This document shows positions 6,667 through 8,870 of a DNA stretch of 8,870 nt, piece by piece. Positions within the stretch are counted from its first letter, which is position 1, and the number at the start of each line of letters is the position of its first letter. The notes beneath the pieces were generated by a model. It was not told the DNA's origin. It saw nothing but the letters and a program-made list of their open reading frames with translations, and made no database searches. The stretch covers positions 1 through 8,870 of the forward strand of contig VFZQ01000174.1 in the NCBI GenBank assembly GCA_016871135.1, given 5' to 3'. The position numbers were made by a program, and so were the translations under genes. Source of the DNA: Acidobacteriota bacterium. Its GTDB lineage: Bacteria > Acidobacteriota > Terriglobia > Bryobacterales > Bryobacteraceae.

Positions 6667-7838
6667 TTCTTATCCACCAACGACTTGAGCTGCCGGAACA
6701 CGGTCTCTTCGTAGTCGTGCTTGATTCGTTCCAATCCTTCGTACTTCGATTCGCCCGCGCGCAGTGTCTGATTCCGCAGACAGAGGCCGAGCAGCGCGGT
6801 GGCGTCGGCGTCGTCGGGGATGCGTTGCAACACGGCGCGAAATTGATTCGCGGCATCGTCGAAGCGCTTTGTGCGCCAGAGGGCATAGGCCAGATTGAAA
6901 TGAAAATCGGGATCGGCGGGATCGCCCTCCAGCGCTTTTTCGAAGTTCGAAATGGCGGAATCGTATTTGCCTTGCCGAACCTGCGCGGCGCCGAGATTGG
7001 AGAATACCTCGTTCAACGGCACGGCCGAGGCAACGGTTAGAAAAGCCGCCTCGGCCGCCGAATAGTCGCCGAGATAGTGGCGGCTGATGCCGTAGTAGTA
7101 GGTCGCCTCCATATAGTGCGCATCGTGACGCGCCACCTTTACGAACCACTGCGAAGCCTGCTGGTAGTCTTCCTTGTCCCAGTAGTGGAGGCCAAGTTGA
7201 AACGCGGGCTGTGGGTATTCCGGATCAAGCCGGGCCGCCTGGGTAAAGTATCGGTGCCGCGCCGCCGGATCCTTTGCCAGCAATCCGCGCACATAGCTTT
7301 CAATCGCGCCGGCACGGACGTTTTTCCGTCTCGCGAGGAACTCTTCGATCTTTCCGGCGCTATGGGGCGCGATGGCCGACAACACTTTCCAAGCGAGCCG
7401 GTTTTGCAGGAGGGCAAGATCGTCGAGCACGCCCGCTTCCGACAGTTCCGGCGACTGGTACAGCCGCTTCCGGTCGACCACGCGGGCGCGCAGCTTGATT
7501 GCCGCTTTTTCGCCGGCGGGCTTGTCGACCTCGAATTCGCCGAAGACGGCGAACTCCGCCTCGAGTTCGTCGGCGATGCGCAGGATCGAAGCTCTCGATA
7601 AAACGACGTTGGCGGGCAGCGCCAATCGCTGCATGGCGAGTGTGCGATCGGCGCGATCCAGCGTCAGCAGGCCTTCGGCGTGGACGGACTCCAAAATGTT
7701 CTCGGCGGCCGCCTCGCCTATCCACTCCAAGTTGGCGTCATTCGACAGATTGGTAAAAGGCAGAACGACCGTCGCCTGGCCCCACGTTGCGGGAAGGTAC
7801 ACAAGCAACGGCAGCGCTGCAAAAAGCTTGCGGGGCAT
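6663..7838 (-). CDS. Secreted TolB/FlgO-like N-terminal domain plus TPR repeat protein
   Basis: 391 aa. A signal peptide (MPRKLFAALPLLVYLPATWG, cut near residue 20) sends it to the periplasm. Residues about 22-105 resemble the TolB-N/FlgO-like alpha/beta domain found in many TPR proteins: VVLPFTNLSNDANLEWIGEA, then DRADRTLAMQRL, and AEFAVFGEFEVD near 95-105. Residues about 179-356 hold four clear TPR units (209-242, 243-275, 276-308, 310-343) plus partial ones at both ends; good examples are NLGAAQVRQGKYDSAISNFE and FNLAYALWRTKRFDDAANQF. TPRs bind protein partners. The coupled downstream gene encodes an outer-membrane barrel, so a partner or assembly role for that barrel is a reasonable guess. 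The stop overlaps the barrel start as GTGA. No Shine-Dalgarno precedes its ATG, but a TAAAAT box lies nine bases upstream. Confidence 0.88.
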   Translation of the reverse strand: MPRKLFAALPLLVYLPATWGQATVVLPFTNLSNDANLEWIGEAAAENILESVHAEGLLTLDRADRTLAMQRLALPANVVLSRASILRIADELEAEFAVFGEFEVDKPAGEKAAIKLRARVVDRKRLYQSPELSEAGVLDDLALLQNRLAWKVLSAIAPHSAGKIEEFLARRKNVRAGAIESYVRGLLAKDPAARHRYFTQAARLDPEYPQPAFQLGLHYWDKEDYQQASQWFVKVARHDAHYMEATYYYGISRHYLGDYSAAEAAFLTVASAVPLNEVFSNLGAAQVRQGKYDSAISNFEKALEGDPADPDFHFNLAYALWRTKRFDDAANQFRAVLQRIPDDADATALLGLCLRNQTLRAGESKYEGLERIKHDYEETVFRQLKSLVDKK

Positions 7839-7847
7839 TACACTGCC

Positions 7848-7853
7848 ATTTTA
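7848..7853 (-). promoter_or_regulatory. Candidate -10 box (TAAAAT) for the TPR/barrel operon
   Basis: The minus strand reads TAAAAT, then GGCAGTGTA, then the TPR-gene ATG. The box follows directly after the terminator of the upstream gene, where a new promoter is expected. No TTGACA-like hexamer lies at 16-19 bp. With nine bases to the ATG, the transcript would be nearly leaderless, as proposed for the PP2C gene. It is a five-of-six match to the consensus. Confidence 0.4.
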
Positions 7854-7866
7854 GCGCGGGCTCAAG

Positions 7867-7898
7867 AAAATCGCCCCTCCCGCCGAGGCGAGAGGGGC
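7867..7898 (-). terminator. Rho-independent terminator after the 104-aa gene
   Basis: On the minus strand a 12-bp stem (7898-7887 pairing with 7884-7873) is complete apart from one G-U wobble (7891/7880). It is closed by a two-base loop and followed, after GA, by TTTTCTT (7870-7864). It lies 25 bases after the stop of the small exported protein and just before the promoter of the TPR gene. The stem is strong; the T-run is short and interrupted. There is no T-run on the plus strand. Confidence 0.82.
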
Positions 7899-7923
7899 CA
7901 ATTGGAGGATCGGTCTTGTCGAA

Positions 7924-8238
7924 TTAGTTCACAACAAGCTTGGTGTTCGTACCGCCGATGCGGATTTCGGTGATGCGGTATTTGCCGTCACCGTTCTGGT
8001 ATCGAATCGAGGTCGATCCGAACTTGGAGTCACCTTGTTCGGTTTTGATCGCGGCTTCGGCCTTGGTCTTGCCGTTGCGAAGGACCATCTTCTCGCCGTC
8101 GACTTCAATCTTGTACTCGCCGGGCTTCAGCTCAACGCCGTTCAACAGCGACGGTTGAAACAAAGTGACTTTGGACGACATCGCGCCGGCGAAGACAAAC
8201 GACACCGATGCGGCAAACAACACGAATAACTTCTTCAT
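7924..8238 (-). CDS. Small exported protein of unknown function
   Basis: 104 aa with a clear signal peptide (MKKLFVLFAASVSFVFAGA, cut near residue 19), giving a mature protein of about 85 aa. The mature part is short beta strands and turns: LLNGVELKPGEYKIEVDG (31-48), KMVLRNGKTKAEAAIK (50-65), KYRITEIRIGGTNTKLVVN (87-104 region). It has no cysteine and no catalytic motif. The LKPGEYKIEVDG segment resembles small periplasmic proteins I have seen in Acidobacteriota, but I cannot name a family. Its AGGAG lies 10 bases before the ATG, slightly far but usable. With its own terminator and a 149-bp upstream gap, it is probably a single-gene unit or the end of the miaA transcript. Confidence 0.82.
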   Translation of the reverse strand: MKKLFVLFAASVSFVFAGAMSSKVTLFQPSLLNGVELKPGEYKIEVDGEKMVLRNGKTKAEAAIKTEQGDSKFGSTSIRYQNGDGKYRITEIRIGGTNTKLVVN

Positions 8239-8387
8239 GGAAATCAGGCTCCTGTGCTGACGGATTCAAGCCGCCACTTTCTTTATCTGATGGTTTACGC
8301 GGGATTCGATTGCCTTTGTGGCTCACCGCGTTTTCTGCGGGGTGCGTCGCTGACTCGTAAGCGCCGCTGTCTGAATGGTTATACGGT
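8239..8387. other. 149-bp intergenic region between miaA and the small exported protein gene
   Basis: It holds the Shine-Dalgarno AGGAG of the small gene (8253-8249, minus). A weak candidate promoter spans the miaA 3' end: GGAACA (8406-8401), 17 bp, TATAAC (8383-8378), which would give a 5' leader of about 130 bases. The only hairpin I see is a four-base CCGC/GCGG stem with no T-run, so there is no convincing terminator for miaA. No gene of its own is visible. Confidence 0.5.
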
Positions 8388-8870
8388 TCAGGGCTCGAAT
8401 TGTTCCGTGAAGACCGAGATTTTTTTGCAGGCCTCGTGTTGGAGTCCGGCGTCATCGCCGAAGCCGTGCAACCAGTCGATGCCAGGTTCGGCGCGGAACC
8501 ACGTCCATTGCCGCTTGGCGTACTGGCGCGTTTTTAGTTTCATTTCTTCGAGACATTCGGCGGCGGGTTTCCCACGCAGGTGCGCGAGAGCCTGGCGGTA
8601 ACCCAACGATTCGAAAGGCTTCGATTCCGAGAACGGCATCAGTGCGCGGACTTCGTCCAATAGGCCGCCATTCCACATCGCTTCGCATCGAGCGTCGAGC
8701 CGTTCGTATAGCGCTTCGCGCGGCGGATCAACGCCGAGCAACAGACAGTTGTAGCCTTCGAGCGGTTTTACGGGCTGGTCGGCGAACAGCGCCGTCGACG
8801 AACGCCGCGCGAGAATTCTAAGCTCCAGCGCGCGCAACGACTTGTTCCGGTCATTCGGATGAATCCGGCG
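8388..8870 (-). CDS. miaA: tRNA dimethylallyltransferase, C-terminal half (5' end cut by window edge)
   Basis: This cytoplasmic enzyme transfers a dimethylallyl group from DMAPP to N6 of A37 in tRNAs that read codons starting with U; i6A is the first step toward ms2i6A. 160 residues plus the stop are visible, about half the usual length of roughly 300-320. Family marks are RRIHPNDRNKSLRALEL at the window edge, LLLGVDPPREALYERLDARC, GGLLDEVRAL, ESLGYRQAL (the usual form is GYKE), and the tRNA-binding KTRQYAKRQWTWFR followed by IDWL. The frame is open to the last base of the window, so the start and the P-loop/DSxQ catalytic part lie outside. The TTG at 8837 is an internal Leu codon, not a start. 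Confidence 0.95.
   Translation of the reverse strand, partial: RRIHPNDRNKSLRALELRILARRSSTALFADQPVKPLEGYNCLLLGVDPPREALYERLDARCEAMWNGGLLDEVRALMPFSESKPFESLGYRQALAHLRGKPAAECLEEMKLKTRQYAKRQWTWFRAEPGIDWLHGFGDDAGLQHEACKKISVFTEQFEP

Noticed and set aside
8132..8455. Minus-strand open frame spanning the gap between miaA and the small gene
   Set aside because: It overlaps the ends of two well-supported genes in another frame, has no recognisable domain or signal peptide, and its composition looks non-coding.

Overview
The window is a GC-rich stretch (roughly 60% by eye) in which every supported gene lies on the minus strand, so transcription runs from high to low coordinates. Nine protein genes fill almost all of it; both end genes (miaA at the right edge, thiD at the left) are cut by the window. 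The protein set points to an Acidobacteriota genome, most likely the Solibacter/Bryobacter group. The reasons are an Oar-like outer-membrane beta-barrel with the usual acidobacterial C-terminal motifs, a TolB/FlgO-like plus TPR protein, and an exported Ig-like multidomain protein whose C-terminal module I associate with that group. This placement is from memory of protein families, not from a search.

Layout in transcription order: (1) the 3' half of miaA (8388-8870), for tRNA i6A37 modification. (2) A 149-bp gap, then a small exported protein of 104 aa (7924-8238), closed by a strong hairpin terminator (7867-7898). (3) A two-gene unit: a secreted TolB-like/TPR protein (6663-7838) overlapping by GTGA an 826-aa outer-membrane barrel (4186-6666). 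(4) A 65-bp gap with a TATAAT box, then a five-gene unit: a PP2C Ser/Thr phosphatase (3344-4120), an exported Ig-like protein with a C-terminal membrane segment (2630-3340), an exported 182-aa protein of unknown fold (2085-2633), an exported protein with two tandem anchor-D-like Ig domains (757-2088), and thiD (1-760).

Within the five-gene unit, three successive junctions are 4-base ATGA overlaps and the first junction is a 3-base gap, so the genes are probably translated in a coupled series. One cytoplasmic signalling phosphatase is thereby tied to three envelope proteins and, oddly, to a thiamine-biosynthesis kinase. Both operon-head genes (PP2C and TPR) have a -10-like hexamer only 9-10 bases before the start codon and no well-placed Shine-Dalgarno, which suggests leaderless transcripts.

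The most interesting points are the PP2C/exported-protein cassette, the outer-membrane barrel that lacks the usual N-terminal regulatory and plug domains but is coupled to a TPR protein, and the possible leaderless starts. No rRNA, tRNA, CRISPR array, insertion sequence or riboswitch was seen.
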